From contig NZ_CP060488.1 in assembly GCF_014334015.1 (NCBI RefSeq), positions 3,864,501 to 3,928,500 of the forward strand: DNA of 64,000 nt, written 5' to 3'. The DNA comes from Bacteroides sp. M10. GTDB taxonomy: Bacteria; Bacteroidota; Bacteroidia; Bacteroidales; Bacteroidaceae. The position numbers and the translations under genes are program-made. Of this stretch, positions 53,373 through 62,429 are shown piece after piece. The notes beneath the pieces were generated by a model. That model was not told where the DNA came from and searched no databases. It saw only the letters and a list, made by a program, of their open reading frames with translations. The number at the start of each line of letters is the position of its first letter. The first letter of the stretch is position 1.

Positions 53373-55874
53373 TTAGTCAAAATCGACTACTGTGATTCCG
53401 GCACCGCCAAACTGTACATGTTCGTCGGCATAGTGGCTGACTCCCGGTACGGTGGCCAGATATTGGCGGATAAGTGTACGAAGTATTCCCGTTCCTGTGC
53501 CGTGAAGGATACGTACACGATCCATGCCGACTAATATGGCGTCATCAATAAAATAGGTGACTGCCTGTAAGGCTTCGTCCCCACGCATTCCGCGTACATC
53601 AATGTCCTGTTTGAAGCTAAGCTTCTTTTCATACATCTGATCGTGTGTCTGGCTGCTGACAAAGGTGCTTTTTGCAATCCCTTCCGTCTTGGGCGTATGA
53701 TTGGCACGTTCCAGACGGTCTATTTTTACGGTCGTTTTTATGCTTCCAAAAGCAATAGTCGCATTTTTACCACTGATTTCCATCACTTGGCCGACGCTTG
53801 TCTGTCCTTTGATTTTTACATTTTCTCCTACTGCAATCGGCACTATTTTAGGGGCACTTGATGGAGAAGAGACTGCAGCTTTCGGTTCGCTCTTCTTGTT
53901 TTTCTTCCGTTCTTGCTTCTCCTTTAGTTTCTCCATTTTTTTTGCAATCTTCTCTTCATGCTCTTTAGACGCCAATGCATCCAGAGAAGTACGGAAGTCT
54001 GTCAGTTCCTGACGTGCCTGGCGCGTCTTTTCCTTTTCGGCTTGCGCTTCCTTTATCGTACGAATCGTATTTTCAATGCGGGCATTGGATTCCTGAAGCA
54101 TGCGTTCCGCTTCTTCTTTTGCTTGCCGGATAATCTCTTTCCGGGATTTTTGCAATTCTTCCATCTCTGTCTGGTAACGGGCAATGGTTTCTTCCATGTG
54201 CTTTTCCCGTTGGCGGATGGTTTGACGTTTTCCTTCCCAGTAACGCTTGTCGCGCACAATGTCCTGAAGGTATTTGTCTGCATTGATATATTCGCTTCCT
54301 ACGATTTCCGAAGCATCTGCGATGACATCTTCCGGTAGTCCGATTTTTCGTGCAATTTCTACGGCGAACGAACTTCCCGGATTACCGATTTGTAATTGGA
54401 AAAGTGCTTGCATGAGATGACGGTCGTAAAGCATAGCTCCGTTCACTACTCCTTCATGATCTTCGGCAAAATGTTTCAGATTCTGGTAGTGGGTAGTGAT
54501 GACTCCAAATGTTCCTTTCTGGTTGAAACGTTTCAGTACAGCTTCGGCAATAGCACCTCCGATTTGCGGCTCCGTACCTCCACCGAACTCGTCAATCAGG
54601 ATGAGGCTCCGTTCGTTACAGCTCTTCATCATGATTTTCATATTGGTCAAATGAGAAGAGTAGGTACTCAAATCATCTTCAATAGATTGCTCATCACCAA
54701 TATCGATAAAGATGCTACTGAATATACCGGCATGACTACGTTCGTGCAAGGGAATCAGCATACCGCATTGCAGCATATATTGCAGCAAACCGACTGTTTT
54801 CAAACAGACGGACTTACCTCCGGCATTCGGTCCGGATATAATAAGGATACGTTGTTTTTGATCGAGCTCTATATCCAGTGGTACAACTTTCTTTCCATGT
54901 TTGGCTAATGAAAGTTGTAATAAAGGATGCACTGCCATTGTCCAATCCAGTAGTTGCTCATTCTCTACGGCGGGTTTCAGACTATTGGTCTGTATGGCGA
55001 AGTAACTTTTCGCACGGATAAAATCTATCTCTGCCAGAAATTCGTATGATTGAAGAATTTCCGGGATAGATGGACGAAGGGTATTCGAGAACTCGGTAAG
55101 GATACGAATGATCTCACGTCGTTCATCACCTTCGAGTTCACGGATGCGGTTGTTGGCTTCTACCACTTCCGCCGGTTCTATAAACACAGTTTTTCCGCTG
55201 GCAGATTCATCGTGTACGATACCTTTGATTTTTCGCTTGAGTCCGGGGGCAACTGGAATCACCAGACGTCCGTCACGCATGGTGGGAGCTACATCTTTGT
55301 CCACGTATCCTTCGGACTGCGCGCTACGCAGGATGCTGTTTAATGAACGGGAAATATTTCCCATCGTACTGGCAAGTTCGCGACGTATGCGGGCTAATTC
55401 GGTAGAGGCATTATCCTTGATTTTTCCATATTTGTTAAGGATGCCATCTATTTTCCCTATCAGTTGCGGGAACACGGCAATATCTCCTGCCAGTCGTTTC
55501 AGGCTGGGGTAGGGGGTATTGTTTTCTTCTTCATCTTCATTCCGATGTAGAAAGTGTACAATGTCACGGATGGTTTCTAATGAACGGCGTAGGTCAAATA
55601 ATTCTTGTTCGTCCAAATACATTCCTTCTATCCGCACACGTTTTAGCGAAGGACGGACATCAAAGAAAAATTGATCGGGAAATCCGTCCTCTTCCTGGAT
55701 GATGCGGACAAACTCTGTTACTTGGTTTAATTTCTCCTCAACCTCTTCATGTTGCTCGGAAAAGTTCATGTCTGTAACTCTTTCTTCACCTAAAGTACTG
55801 AGGCACTTATCTTTTAGTAACTGTCTTATCTGGTCGAATCCTATCTTTTGCTCAAAGTTTTGAGGGTATATCAT
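53373..55874 (-). CDS. mutS2: MutS2 family ATPase/endonuclease
   Basis: About 833 aa from the ATG at 55874 ('MIYPQNFEQKIGFDQIRQLL'); a further ATG at 55901 is less likely. MutS core and ATPase: 'VAPGLKRKIKGIVHDESASGKTVFIEP', Walker A 'ISGPNAGGKSVCLKTVGLL', 'IDEFGGGTEPQIGGAIAEAVL'. Then a coiled coil (residues ~520-640) and the C-terminal Smr nuclease domain with 'IDVRGMRGDEAL' and 'ILHGTGTGILR'. Known roles include suppression of recombination and ribosome-collision rescue. It is divergent from the tRNA-Ser gene. Confidence 0.95.
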   Translation of the reverse strand: MIYPQNFEQKIGFDQIRQLLKDKCLSTLGEERVTDMNFSEQHEEVEEKLNQVTEFVRIIQEEDGFPDQFFFDVRPSLKRVRIEGMYLDEQELFDLRRSLETIRDIVHFLHRNEDEEENNTPYPSLKRLAGDIAVFPQLIGKIDGILNKYGKIKDNASTELARIRRELASTMGNISRSLNSILRSAQSEGYVDKDVAPTMRDGRLVIPVAPGLKRKIKGIVHDESASGKTVFIEPAEVVEANNRIRELEGDERREIIRILTEFSNTLRPSIPEILQSYEFLAEIDFIRAKSYFAIQTNSLKPAVENEQLLDWTMAVHPLLQLSLAKHGKKVVPLDIELDQKQRILIISGPNAGGKSVCLKTVGLLQYMLQCGMLIPLHERSHAGIFSSIFIDIGDEQSIEDDLSTYSSHLTNMKIMMKSCNERSLILIDEFGGGTEPQIGGAIAEAVLKRFNQKGTFGVITTHYQNLKHFAEDHEGVVNGAMLYDRHLMQALFQLQIGNPGSSFAVEIARKIGLPEDVIADASEIVGSEYINADKYLQDIVRDKRYWEGKRQTIRQREKHMEETIARYQTEMEELQKSRKEIIRQAKEEAERMLQESNARIENTIRTIKEAQAEKEKTRQARQELTDFRTSLDALASKEHEEKIAKKMEKLKEKQERKKNKKSEPKAAVSSPSSAPKIVPIAVGENVKIKGQTSVGQVMEISGKNATIAFGSIKTTVKIDRLERANHTPKTEGIAKSTFVSSQTHDQMYEKKLSFKQDIDVRGMRGDEALQAVTYFIDDAILVGMDRVRILHGTGTGILRTLIRQYLATVPGVSHYADEHVQFGGAGITVVDFD

Positions 55875-55936
55875 ATTTCTGTTCTTACTAATGAACTGCA
55901 AAAATACGATTAATTCGCGAAAAAAATATCAGAATG

Positions 55937-55967
55937 TTTGCAGATTTAAAAATGATTCGTACCTTTG
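55937..55967 (+). promoter_or_regulatory. Promoter of the tRNA-Ser gene
   Basis: TTTG (55937-55940), a 19-nt spacer and TACCTTTG (55960-55967) match the full Bacteroides -33/-7 consensus, about 40 bases before the tRNA. Confidence 0.85.
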
Positions 55968-56007
55968 CACCGCTTTCAACGGAAAGCACTTCTGATAAAG
56001 GAGTTTT

Positions 56008-56092
56008 GGAGAGGTGGCAGAGTGGTCGATTGCGGCGGTCTTGAAAACCGTTGTACCGCGAGGTACCCGGGGTTCGAATCCCTGTCTCTCCG
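56008..56092 (+). tRNA. tRNA-Ser (anticodon UGA)
   Basis: 85 bases with a 7-bp acceptor stem (GGAGAGG / TCTCTCC), an anticodon loop CTTGAAA giving UGA, a long class II variable arm (TACCGCGAGGTA) and the T loop GTTCGAATCC. CCA is not encoded. Its 3' end doubles as a likely integration site. Confidence 0.96.
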
Positions 56093-56093
56093 C
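56081..56093 (+). other. Probable attachment site (NBU2-type att core) at the tRNA-Ser 3' end
   Basis: The 13 bases CCTGTCTCTCCGC equal the core sequence I recall for NBU2 integration into tRNA-Ser genes of Bacteroides. A MobV relaxase and CHC2 primase of NBU type lie about 5 kb downstream, and the DNA in between is AT-rich cargo. The second att copy and the integrase would lie past the window. Confidence 0.6.
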
Positions 56094-56127
56094 AATAAAT
56101 GCTGATAATCAGTGATTTACAAGAATG

Positions 56128-56169
56128 ACACCCAATTTTACACCCTAAAAAGTAAAATTGGGTGTTTTT
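56128..56169 (+). terminator. Terminator after tRNA-Ser
   Basis: A 14-bp perfect stem (56128-56141 with 56152-56165) and a following T-run, 36 bases after the tRNA. Both strands look competent. Confidence 0.85.
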
Positions 56170-56513
56170 GCTTTATTTAATACTTTGCTCTTTTATTACT
56201 TATTTGGCTTTGCACTGTCTTTAGTTGCTTTAACTATTATTTATTGTATAATTTGAAAAGGGGATATTGTGTTGTTGGTGATATTGTTATACTAATATTT
56301 ATTTGAATCATTTTCTTTCTTTAACTTTTTTAGAGTAGGGAATCTCCCGAATAATTCTGTCTTTTATAATAGTAATACATTCCTTTAGAGCTTGATTTTG
56401 TGTTGTTCTGTTTGTATCTTGGTGCTAAACGCATTATTTTTATATTGGATAGGCATTTAGGTTATGAATTGAATATAACTTTGGGCTTTTAAAGTACATT
56501 TCATTTTGTCAAT

Positions 56514-56538
56514 GAAATACTAATTAATGGGTATTTTA
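56514..56538. repeat. Degenerate copy of the 30-bp palindrome
   Basis: Aligned over 25 bases with the central part of the palindrome at 56698-56727, it has three differences, two of which break the symmetry. Confidence 0.6.
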
Positions 56539-56697
56539 CTGATAAAGAAATTTGTATGATTTTGCATAAATGCATATCGCAAAGATGCATAAACGATTTA
56601 TTTTATTGTGTTGATCGTGGATTTGTTTACAGCTCTTGTATGTTATACTTTTATTTTCATGCTTTGGGCATAATAATGAAATTGAATGGTTATTTGT

Positions 56698-56727
56698 AAT
56701 AAAATACCAATTAATTGGTATTTTATT
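56698..56727. repeat. 30-bp perfect palindrome upstream of the lipoprotein/CDC-like operon
   Basis: AATAAAATACCAATT followed by its exact reverse complement, with no spacer, 47 bases upstream of the first cargo start codon. Zero-spacer dyads like this are more typical of operators for dimeric repressors than of terminators. Confidence 0.85.
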
Positions 56728-56773
56728 GTACAGGAAAAATCCTTTAATTTGCAAAAAACTAAATTGTATTAAT

Positions 56774-57613
56774 ATGAAAAAAATATTCATTCTTCTGTTC
56801 GTTTCCTTAGCATTATTTTCCTGTGAAAAAGAAGAAAATAATAAAATTTTTAAATATCAGTTGCTGCCAAGTGAGAACGTATCTAAACCATTTAGTTGTT
56901 TGGGGGAGAAACGTACTATTACTTTTAAAATTATTCAAAAAACATTGATAGATGATATTTTAGATTCAGAGGTTCCGATTATTCCCAAGGATGTTTCGAT
57001 AGAATTTGATAAAACTCTTTTTTCTGATATAGAGACAAAAATAAAGGGTGATCAAGTTGTATTAAATATAACCTCAAATATTAATAAGGAAGATAAAATT
57101 TTGAATGTTGATCTACAGATTTCTTACTCTACTATTAATGGTATAAAAGTAGAAAAAATTCCCCTAATTATAGATAAAGGGAAGTTGACATTTGTGTATA
57201 AAATCCATTCGGAACAGAATCCTTTTGTTCTACCAGCTGAAGGTGGGAAATTTGAATTGCCTTTTATTTGTAAAAAACAAACATATTTGAATGATCAGTT
57301 TATAGAGGAAACTTATTCATCATTAAATGGATTGAGATTTAAAACGATAAGTACTGGTAATGTCTGGTTTCTTACGGTCAGAAAAGACGGAGAAAAAATA
57401 GGTTTTTACAAATTCACTTTTGTGGGAGAAGGACCATATAACCAAAAAACAGATCCAGAGTGTTATTTTAACATATATACCCATGATGCAAATTTGATTA
57501 CAGATAATCCTACGGAAATATTCAGACAGGATTTCATACAACCCCAGACCCCGGGTGAGGATTATTATAAACCTTCTCGATCCTCTTATAAACATGGTAC
57601 TTTTGATTTTTAA
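56774..57613 (+). CDS. Lipoprotein of unknown family, first gene of the CDC-like operon
   Basis: 279 aa from the ATG at 56774, which begins a clean SPII signal ('FVSLALFSCEKEENN'); the longer open frame to 56636 adds non-signal sequence. The body is beta-rich with repeated Lys/Ile/Asp strands; 'PFVLPAEGGKFELPFIC' resembles the start of a BACON/Ig-like domain. C-terminal 'QPQTPGEDYYKPSRSSYKHGTFDF' is polar. I do not recognise the family. It precedes the short CDC-like gene by 32 bases and could be an immunity, receptor or scaffold lipoprotein; this is inference from context. Confidence 0.65.
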   Translation: MKKIFILLFVSLALFSCEKEENNKIFKYQLLPSENVSKPFSCLGEKRTITFKIIQKTLIDDILDSEVPIIPKDVSIEFDKTLFSDIETKIKGDQVVLNITSNINKEDKILNVDLQISYSTINGIKVEKIPLIIDKGKLTFVYKIHSEQNPFVLPAEGGKFELPFICKKQTYLNDQFIEETYSSLNGLRFKTISTGNVWFLTVRKDGEKIGFYKFTFVGEGPYNQKTDPECYFNIYTHDANLITDNPTEIFRQDFIQPQTPGEDYYKPSRSSYKHGTFDF

Positions 57614-57645
57614 CATATTCAGTATTAACCTTAATTATATTAATT

Positions 57646-58752
57646 ATGAAACAGTATGTATATTTGTTGATTTTGCCAATTATGTTTTTAATTTCATGTT
57701 CCGATGATACAGTTGAAGAAATGGGTGGCTCTAATCATGTTCTTCTTGAGAGATACCCTCAAGAAGTGATAAATATTTCAATGGATAATCCAGAAAGCTT
57801 TGCTTCATTTAATAAAACCTCCGTTACTCGTTCTTCTGAATTATTGAAAGATAGTGTATGGAGTAGTGGAAATGGACATACATTAATTTATGAAACAAAT
57901 GAACATATACCAACTCAAGGGTTAATGAGGTATATTTATTTAGGTTCAATTCTTCAAGGTGGATCTATTGAAAAGCAGCGCTTTGTTCCTATTGTAAAAC
58001 CTATGGATCCAATTACAATATCATATTCTTTTCCAGCTCGTTGGGTTACTGATATTATCGCAAAACCGAGCCTTTCAGCACAAAGGCAATCTTTGCAGAA
58101 TATAATGAATAAAGAAGGCATGACAGGTAAACAGTTGGGGTCTTTTACTTATAATATGAGGCAATTTTCCTATTTTGAAGAGTTAAAACTTGCTTTTGGA
58201 GCAAATGTCAACATAGGCGGGCTCCTTAATATTGATGTCAGTCTTGATAAGGGAAAAATAAGAAAGAAAACCGGATTGTTTGCGAAAATAGTACAACGTA
58301 ATTACACTGTTGACATGGACCTTCCTGCTGATGGAAATATTCTTTTAAATCATGATGATATGGGATCTGTCGGTAAGTATGATCCTATTTATATCAGTTC
58401 CATTACTTATGGAAGAATGGCCTTAATTTCGATAGAATCTTCTGAAAGTTATGATAAAGTAAGAATTGCCTTACAAGCTGCCTTACAAGCTAAAGTTGTA
58501 AATGGGAAATTATCTTTTAATCTTGAACAAGAAAAGATTCTTAAAGAAGCAGAGGTGAACGTCATGGTGTATAATGGAGAAGGAGAAGGCACTGTTAAAA
58601 CTGCGAAGGGGTGGAATGAGTTTCAAGATTTTATAATTCAAGGAGGTCGATTTTCTAAAGACCTGCCGGGAGATGCAATTTTTTATACTGCGAGTTATTT
58701 ATCTGATAACTCTCCCTTCTACTCCAAATTTAAAATCCATTTAGAAAATTGA
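57646..58752 (+). CDS. Cholesterol-dependent-cytolysin-like lipoprotein, short form
   Basis: 368 aa with an SPII signal ('MFLISCSDDT'). Along its length it follows the thiol-activated cytolysin (CDC) core: 'RYIYLGSILQGGS' (CDC YPGALL region), 'ISYSFPARWVTDIIAKPSLSAQRQ', 'YNMRQFSYFEELKLAFGANV' (CDC L-x-x-K/A-FG-x-x), 'FAKIVQRNYTVDMDLP', 'DPIYISSITYGRMALISIES' (CDC VYVSNVAYGR), 'VMVYNGEGEGTVKTAKGWNEFQDFI' and 'AIFYTASYLSDNSPF'. It ends there and has no domain 4 and no undecapeptide. It matches the short component of two-part CDC-like toxins of Bacteroidota. It is 15 bases upstream of the long form. Confidence 0.85.
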   Translation: MKQYVYLLILPIMFLISCSDDTVEEMGGSNHVLLERYPQEVINISMDNPESFASFNKTSVTRSSELLKDSVWSSGNGHTLIYETNEHIPTQGLMRYIYLGSILQGGSIEKQRFVPIVKPMDPITISYSFPARWVTDIIAKPSLSAQRQSLQNIMNKEGMTGKQLGSFTYNMRQFSYFEELKLAFGANVNIGGLLNIDVSLDKGKIRKKTGLFAKIVQRNYTVDMDLPADGNILLNHDDMGSVGKYDPIYISSITYGRMALISIESSESYDKVRIALQAALQAKVVNGKLSFNLEQEKILKEAEVNVMVYNGEGEGTVKTAKGWNEFQDFIIQGGRFSKDLPGDAIFYTASYLSDNSPFYSKFKIHLEN

Positions 58753-58767
58753 CAATAACTTAGAACC

Positions 58768-60315
58768 ATGAGAATCTTAAGATATACTCTGTTTTTATTT
58801 GCTATAGGATTAATTTCATGTGAACAAGAATTTGACAAAAAAGAACAGCAATCTGATTGCTGTTCTTTTCAAAATCTACCTAAGTATCCCGAACAAGTGG
58901 TGAATATAAATGTGCATAACTATATTCCTGATATGGGAGATAAGGTTTTATCTTCTCCTTCACATATCCATACAAGAGCTTCAGAAATCATTTCTGAGAC
59001 ATTATGGGATAATGGGTTTGGTAAAACAATTCATGCACAGGCAGATGAGTCGATAGTTTTGGATAATCTGAATCGATATATTTATCCTGGCTCTATCTTG
59101 GATGGGGCAAGCGTTGCCAATCAGGATTATAAAACAATCAGTGTCCACTATAAGCCTATAAATGTCTCTGTGTCCTTTCCTGCCCAAAAAGTTACAGGTG
59201 TACTTGAAAAGCCATCTTTGTCTTCATGTAGGCAGTTGGTAATGGATTTGATGCATCAGAAAGGTATAGGGCAACAATCAGCTTCCGTACACTTTGATAT
59301 ACACCGTTTTACATCTTATGATGAGCTGAAAATGACTTTTGGATCAAATGCCAATACGAGCTTTTTATTTTGGGGGTCGTCATCTTCCCAACAAGAACAT
59401 AAGGAACGAATTAGTAAAAGTAGTGGCTTATATATAAGGTTTATTCAGAAATATTTTACGATTGATATGGATATTCCTGAGAAGAGTTTTATTGAAGGTA
59501 GTATCAATGCCCAATACTCTCCTGTCTATGTGAGCTCCATAGCTTATGGAAGGGTCGGCATATTAACTCTTGAAACCGATGAAATATACGAGAATGCGGA
59601 GTCCATTGTAAAGAAGGCCGTTAATGGCTTTTTATATAACAAAAAAGAATTTCTGACAGTTGAAGAAAAGGGCTTTTTTGATGAGGCCAGAATGAAAGTA
59701 TATGTAGGGGGAGGAAATGGTGACAGTGGTGTAAAGACCCTTACCGGATTTGACGATTTTATCAAATTTATAAGTGAAGGAGGGCATTTTTCTGCAGAGA
59801 CACCTGGTAAACCTATATTTTGCAGCTTTGCGTATTTGTCGGATCATTCACCTTATAAAGTTAAATTTAAAATTGATATTGATAGCGATCCTGTATATGC
59901 AAGAATTGAATATCGGAATCTAAAAAATGACTCCTATGTGGGTAGATCTTTACAAAGAGAAAAGATAATTGGCGATGTACATCTTGCCTTTTATGCTGAT
60001 AGAACGGCTAAGATTCCGACAGTTGCTCCAAGATACATTTCTTTTAATATTGTAGAACATAGCAGACATTATTTGAAGGCTCGAATACCAAGAACAGAAA
60101 AGGATGATACAACAGTAGAAGAATTTGTTAAGAGTAATAATAGCCGTGGGACTGAATTACAATTAAAACATGATTTGTTGCTCACAGAATTTGTTTGGAC
60201 GCATAATAACCCAAGAAGAACTCGATATGAACAAAACACTTTCAGATATAGTCTTAGTGAAGGTGGTTTTTACAAAATTCTCCCTGCTATAAATGAGCCA
60301 AAGAAGTGGCGATAA
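58768..60315 (+). CDS. Cholesterol-dependent-cytolysin-like lipoprotein, long form
   Basis: 515 aa with an SPII signal ('IGLISCEQEFD'). The same CDC-like core is present: 'NRYIYPGSILDGAS', 'VSFPAQKVTGVLEKPSLSSCRQ', 'IHRFTSYDELKMTFGSNAN', 'IRFIQKYFTIDMDIP', 'SPVYVSSIAYGRVGILTLETD', 'MKVYVGGGNGDSGVKTLTGFDDFI', 'IFCSFAYLSDHSPY'. A Ser/Gln-rich insert ('WGSSSSQQEHKERISKSSG') sits where CDCs have a membrane hairpin. About 135 further residues form an extra C-terminal domain ('ARIEYRNLKNDSYVG ... GDVHLAFYADRT') ending 'EPKKWR', without the CDC undecapeptide. In known long forms the C-terminal part blocks assembly until cleaved; here that is inference. Confidence 0.85.
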   Translation: MRILRYTLFLFAIGLISCEQEFDKKEQQSDCCSFQNLPKYPEQVVNINVHNYIPDMGDKVLSSPSHIHTRASEIISETLWDNGFGKTIHAQADESIVLDNLNRYIYPGSILDGASVANQDYKTISVHYKPINVSVSFPAQKVTGVLEKPSLSSCRQLVMDLMHQKGIGQQSASVHFDIHRFTSYDELKMTFGSNANTSFLFWGSSSSQQEHKERISKSSGLYIRFIQKYFTIDMDIPEKSFIEGSINAQYSPVYVSSIAYGRVGILTLETDEIYENAESIVKKAVNGFLYNKKEFLTVEEKGFFDEARMKVYVGGGNGDSGVKTLTGFDDFIKFISEGGHFSAETPGKPIFCSFAYLSDHSPYKVKFKIDIDSDPVYARIEYRNLKNDSYVGRSLQREKIIGDVHLAFYADRTAKIPTVAPRYISFNIVEHSRHYLKARIPRTEKDDTTVEEFVKSNNSRGTELQLKHDLLLTEFVWTHNNPRRTRYEQNTFRYSLSEGGFYKILPAINEPKKWR

Positions 60316-60380
60316 TTTGAAGTTAGCACTCCTTGTCGAACAAATAAATAAGAGATATGGTATTAAAAGATAAATTGGTT

Positions 60381-60890
60381 ATGAAAAAAGTATGTATGTT
60401 ACTTCTTTGGTTATTTATATGCAATATTGGGCTGGTATTAGCACAAGGAAGGAGATTCGAATTTGAATTAGGAGCCAATTATCCAATTGGGCTACAAAAG
60501 AATGGATATAAAGAAAATCATGTTGGGTTTTATTTAAATGGAATATATAGGTTTTCCACCAATCCGTTAAGTGTAAATCTAAAATTAGGTTATGAAAGTT
60601 ACACAATTGTACTGAATAATACTTTTAATGGAAGATCTTTATCTCTTATGCCGGCAGCTAATTATCATTTCTTACGGAATGAATCTGTTGATTCCTATGT
60701 TGGTTTGGGAACTGGTGTTTCAATTGATAATATAGATGTGGGAGTTTTCAATGAAGGTTATAAGTTGCACTTTGCGGTGGCTCCACAAGTTGGTATTAGA
60801 TTTATAAACCATATAAATGTATATTTACAGTATTATGTGACACATAAAGATTTTTCCAGGTTGGTATTGGGAGTTGGTTATGTTTTCTGA
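60381..60890 (+). CDS. Small outer-membrane beta-barrel protein
   Basis: About 169 aa from the ATG at 60381 (signal peptide 'LLLWLFICNIGLVLAQ'); a frame from 60357 is possible. Alternating strands and a C-terminal Phe ('VLGVGYVF'), with 'FEFELGANYPIGLQ', 'HVGFYLNGIYRF', 'LSVNLKLGYESY', 'SYVGLGTGVSID', fit an OmpW/OmpX-size eight-stranded barrel. It is the fourth gene of the cargo operon, 65 bases after the long CDC-like gene. A role in export, anchoring or immunity is possible but not shown. Confidence 0.75.
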   Translation: MKKVCMLLLWLFICNIGLVLAQGRRFEFELGANYPIGLQKNGYKENHVGFYLNGIYRFSTNPLSVNLKLGYESYTIVLNNTFNGRSLSLMPAANYHFLRNESVDSYVGLGTGVSIDNIDVGVFNEGYKLHFAVAPQVGIRFINHINVYLQYYVTHKDFSRLVLGVGYVF

Positions 60891-60958
60891 TATTGTCCAA
60901 GTGAAGAATAGATTTTTTTATATTTGTTAGATTTAGGGTGTCAATTTGCGTTTAACAG

Positions 60959-60991
60959 GTGCCAGTAAAGAGTATATTCTTTTACTGGCAC
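60959..60991. terminator. Bidirectional hairpin between cargo operon and mob gene
   Basis: GTGCCAGTAAA (60959-60969) pairs perfectly with TTTACTGGCAC (60981-60991). T-rich DNA follows on the + side. It lies between convergent genes. Confidence 0.65.
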
Positions 60992-61022
60992 TAATAATTT
61001 ATAGCCTCTCGTTATTAAGTGA

Positions 61023-62363
61023 TTATATTTTCAATCCTTTTCGTTGCTTGTTTTCAACAGGTGTGTTTAGCCCTAACTTTTCTTTAATTTCCTGAAACTT
61101 CTTCCTGAACCAATCGAGTATGGGTATTCCGTCAATGCACAGCCTGAATTTTCCTTTCTCCTGCGGGTTCCTCTCCACTGTTGCCGTTGAGTGCTCCGTC
61201 CTGAACTTCTCCTTGTACTCCTTTGAATAGAGCCTTCCCTTGAACTCCACGGGTTGCAGGCTGACAATTCGTCTTGTCAGTTCTTCGGTGAAGCCCACTT
61301 CCCGGCATTGTTCTGCTATGGGCATCAGTTCCTTTACAATAGGAAAGTAGGTGTCTATCAGTTCCAGCCGATTGTCGTATTCTGCGATTTTCTGCCGGTA
61401 GCTCCGGTCAACTCTGTTTATCTCGCTGCTGTGACGGTTTTCCATTTTTGTCTGCTCCCTCTGTTCGGCTTGCACCTGTTTTTGCAGATTCACAATGTTC
61501 CGTTTCAAATTTTCATTCTCCTCTTCCAGCCTCTTAACCTTGCTGCCTCCGAAAAGTGAGCTCACCCCGTCCGCTATGGCTGTGGTGGCGTTCACCGCCG
61601 CCCCCTTCATTTTCTGCACGTTGATTTCCCCCTTTACCTGCTTCAGTTTTTTCATTGCTTCCTCTTCCAGCCCCAGCAGGTTTTCTATGTTCTCTTGCAG
61701 GCTGTCCTGCTGCTCCACCAGCTGCTTGTAGTATTGCATGGTGGAAATATGCTTTGCCAATGAGCCGTCCACGCCTCTCTGCAAGCCGTACTTGTTCATG
61801 GCTTGGGCATAAGTGTCCTGATAGTGTTTTAGCCTGTGCCTTGCCATTACATCATCTGCGCAGAGTCTCACGTCCTGCGGGTTCTTCTTTCTGTACTTTT
61901 TTTTCCCGTTCTGTTCTTCCTGTCCGGCTTTCCTTCGCTCTCCGGTCACTATCGGTATGACTGTGGCGTGTATGTGTGGTGTCTTCTCGTCCATGTGCAG
62001 TACTGCCGATACGAGGTTCTGCTCCCCGTATGTTTCCCGGATCCATTTCAGACTGTCGTTACACCAGTCTTCAATCCGTCCTTCCGCTTCCATTTGCTTC
62101 ATGTCCTTGTTACTTCCGGTAAGGAGTATCCGGATTGCCTTCACCTGATTGGCGCTCACCTTGCGTCTGATGCCTGCCGTTTCTATCCGGTGGGCTATCG
62201 CCTGCGTGCGGTTCCTCACCCCTTCGGGAAACTGTACGAGCTCCCGGTTCAGGTGTGTGCGCGTTCTGTCCGCATTCTTCGGGTGAACGGTGCGCTCTAT
62301 GTGTGCGGACATCCTGCTGTCCGTCCCTTTTGCCTTTTCCAGATGCAAAACTGCATATCCCAT
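61023..62363 (-). CDS. MobV-family relaxase (Mob_Pre)
   Basis: About 446 aa from the ATG at 62363 (a TTG at 62372 is in frame). The N-terminal Mob_Pre domain has 'GYAVLHLEKAKG', 'RTHLNREL' (motif I His/Asn) and 'AVLHMDEKTPHIHATVIPI' (the His triad). A coiled coil covers residues ~215-345. It nicks oriT and leads the transferred strand during mobilisation by a helper conjugative element. It lies downstream of a primase gene on the same strand, the NBU order prm-mob, with an inverted-repeat region between them. Confidence 0.93.
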   Translation of the reverse strand: MGYAVLHLEKAKGTDSRMSAHIERTVHPKNADRTRTHLNRELVQFPEGVRNRTQAIAHRIETAGIRRKVSANQVKAIRILLTGSNKDMKQMEAEGRIEDWCNDSLKWIRETYGEQNLVSAVLHMDEKTPHIHATVIPIVTGERRKAGQEEQNGKKKYRKKNPQDVRLCADDVMARHRLKHYQDTYAQAMNKYGLQRGVDGSLAKHISTMQYYKQLVEQQDSLQENIENLLGLEEEAMKKLKQVKGEINVQKMKGAAVNATTAIADGVSSLFGGSKVKRLEEENENLKRNIVNLQKQVQAEQREQTKMENRHSSEINRVDRSYRQKIAEYDNRLELIDTYFPIVKELMPIAEQCREVGFTEELTRRIVSLQPVEFKGRLYSKEYKEKFRTEHSTATVERNPQEKGKFRLCIDGIPILDWFRKKFQEIKEKLGLNTPVENKQRKGLKI

Positions 62364-62429
62364 AACTGTCAATAATTTCAGGTTAATACTTCCCCTGCCT
62401 TGCTTTTATGCCGCATGGCAGACGGGGTT

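Larger units (their letters stand above)
56170..56773. other. AT-rich non-coding region with operator-like palindromes
   Basis: No supported gene. It contains a 30-bp perfect palindrome near the right end and a degenerate copy about 185 bp upstream (listed separately). The rest is AT-rich without clear promoters; open frames here are short and lack family features. Confidence 0.65.

Noticed and set aside
61254-62375. Long rightward frames opposite the relaxase gene.
   Set aside because: They are antisense shadows of a gene with clear MobV motifs and have no domain features of their own.
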